DNA of 6,718 nt, taken from positions 9,446 to 16,163 of the forward strand of contig DLLX01000037.1 of NCBI GenBank assembly GCA_002479145.1. The letters run 5' to 3'. The stretch is from Prevotella sp. UBA7551 (lineage in GTDB: Bacteria; Bacteroidota; Bacteroidia; Bacteroidales; Bacteroidaceae). The notes under the pieces were generated by a model, which made no database searches, had not been told where the DNA came from, and saw nothing but the letters and a program-made list of their open reading frames with translations. This document shows positions 6,501-6,718 of this stretch, one piece after another (within the stretch, counting starts at the first letter, position 1; every line of letters starts with the position of its first letter). The translations under genes and the position numbers were made by a program.

Positions 6501-6718
6501 CTCTGTTCGTTGATGCTCCAAGGATAGTCACTTGTGTTGTCCCAAGTAAAGACGCTTGCGTCTCCTTTTGTAAAAATTGGAGAAAAGTCAGATGGTACAT
6601 CCACACAATTCCCTGAAAGAGCGATTTTATAGGAGGCTTCATCTGTCGTGATAGTGGCAATTCCTTGTTGTAAACCCTCAGATGTTGGACTAAACATTAT
6701 GGCAAACTCTTTAGTGTG
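3593..6718 (-). CDS. Large multidomain beta-sandwich surface protein with T9SS-like sorting tail, 5' end cut
   Basis: The reading frame stays open to the right edge (HTKEFAI precedes the first visible Met at 6697), so 1041 residues are the C-terminal part of a larger protein; the Met at 6697 lies inside a domain and is not the start. Numbering from that Met: 1-29 is the end of an Ig-like 'choice-of-anchor D' domain (FSPTSEG to KIALSGNC); 47-182 is a beta-sandwich with YPWSI and GKHTITWTF; 186-302 is unassigned; 303-460 is a beta-rich, lipocalin-like module; 471-563 is another Ig-like domain starting LDFGSTYP; 576-700 is a second beta-sandwich with YPWTI and GHHDVTFDF; 708-803 is a further Ig-like domain; 805-980 is a Bacteroidota beta module; 990-1034 is a T9SS-like tail (GLNIIVTTFTDGTSRSTRQF). 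No catalytic motif is visible, so an adhesin or binding scaffold is the likeliest role, but an enzyme domain could sit in the missing N-terminal part. It is translationally coupled to the downstream Omp28-like gene. Confidence 0.85.
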   Translation of the reverse strand, partial: HTKEFAIMFSPTSEGLQQGIATITTDEASYKIALSGNCVDVPSDFSPIFTKGDASVFTWDNTSDYPWSINEQSQAVPGNLGQRPVWDEEEAEKQGDAYNPTTESMLTASYNSTSAMRLSYDMYLDDDPADSLRMEIDGKLVYRYTSNTRRNYNYSCIIPKGKHTITWTFTTSLWAEDTAKVYIGNARLEEVGTWEGVVKSGNYKYTSYDMTNIAGKAYSKSNDGTLSAEVATTADNYISFEYEEGKTGIVLSTYNYDNDEYKEVNVDGSGKFGYTIPSGFNGIVTINVPKDEYIAEVRTGEGKYESVKRTYQMVGVSYYSQSGAFMTEGGYKFSYPCEVTFDTDGLVRFDGLFLPNDNYYPHHAVIKGRIAEDGKIHISSKKDFNEGTLYGWDDKTFTSEGYIGNRYWLVAGPVENNVAQPKDELVISMSDDKLLLTADDAFGVWVTFNYFTTSTSFEYWMPGTSFFAANDSYSLITDQQSLDFGSTYPNVKTTKSLLISNNGKDNNVSIKIEGAQKEAFTVSSVNGKVASLASFDCTVAFQAEKVGEYNAELKIYNDGETLTIPLHATVQPSYDYSAIVDEGAENIKWTVASNYPWTIDGNTAYSSNKGVMSSHSAIVASIDIPKGSVGTLSFQAQSYPEPGYDSFRFLDGDSIYFYSLQRNDSIVYQHILTEGHHDVTFDFCKDNIDEVYFVGDYASLSHIRLNIAPAKDDDARLFIPEASFTEIVPIGETYYGNAYIVNTGKNVLSVTSAESDGHFGAYITNPQYCEPGDTLHLYTTFTADRAGTYNEKLKFNTSAGILELPLQATADYVVYLSDKDSYNYGYPYPTAWIANEHSFVNVQCIYNEEMTEGLKGRDLLSMTFFSYILADAPLDCPDVTYQIGTVSKAAVYDEEASGLTTIYSGAQPQVINYELTIPFDKPYHFDGGHLETQLLLRAKDNFRVRFPFLSSNVGEEYPHCSGITDKGGLNTDEAILPYVRFLYAPTSSDILSTRNLEAKEVKSLRIYSASGCPQSKLQRGLNIIVTTFTDGTSRSTRQFIR

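Noticed and set aside
6124..6660. 178-codon minus-strand frame inside the large gene
   Set aside because: It is an out-of-frame shadow of the large surface protein, which reads continuously through this segment with recognisable domain patterns.
6695..6697. ATG as the start of the large gene
   Set aside because: The frame stays open upstream to the window edge, and the residues before it complete a strand of an Ig-like domain, so this Met is internal.
1..6718. CRISPR array, phage, toxin-antitoxin or restriction system
   Set aside because: No spaced direct repeats, nuclease, methyltransferase, integrase or small paired genes were seen on either strand.

Overview
The window looks like chromosomal DNA from a member of the Bacteroidota, most likely Prevotellaceae. 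The evidence is a long-form LptF/LptG permease with typical Bacteroidales wording, a TAnnTTTG-type promoter element, and two exported proteins whose C-terminal ends look like type IX secretion (T9SS) sorting tails. All three genes read on the minus strand, and the genes at both window edges are cut.

Layout from left to right: positions 1-1205 hold the first 401 residues of an LptF/LptG-family permease of the lipopolysaccharide export machine; its 3' end lies outside the window. Positions 1206-1811 are an AT-rich intergenic stretch of about 600 bases. It contains a likely promoter for the permease, a perfect 12-bp inverted repeat flanked by a 4-bp direct repeat, and a terminator-like hairpin facing away from the upstream operon. 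Positions 1812-3596 encode a 594-residue secreted protein with a thioredoxin-like Omp28-type domain (CGWC motif). Positions 3593-6718 encode at least 1041 residues of a very large multidomain beta-sandwich surface protein whose 5' end is outside the window.

The two exported proteins form a translationally coupled pair (ATGATG overlap). Both carry a tail resembling a T9SS sorting signal, and they appear to share one type of beta-sandwich module. The simplest reading is one transcription unit for cell-surface or secreted proteins: a large adhesin-like scaffold plus a cysteine-rich, possibly redox-active partner. The substrate or ligand cannot be told from sequence. The permease appears to be a separate unit with its own promoter and clearly higher GC content.

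Nothing here proves a novel system. The points most worth checking are the small inverted-repeat element and the pairing of the Omp28-like protein with the large modular protein.
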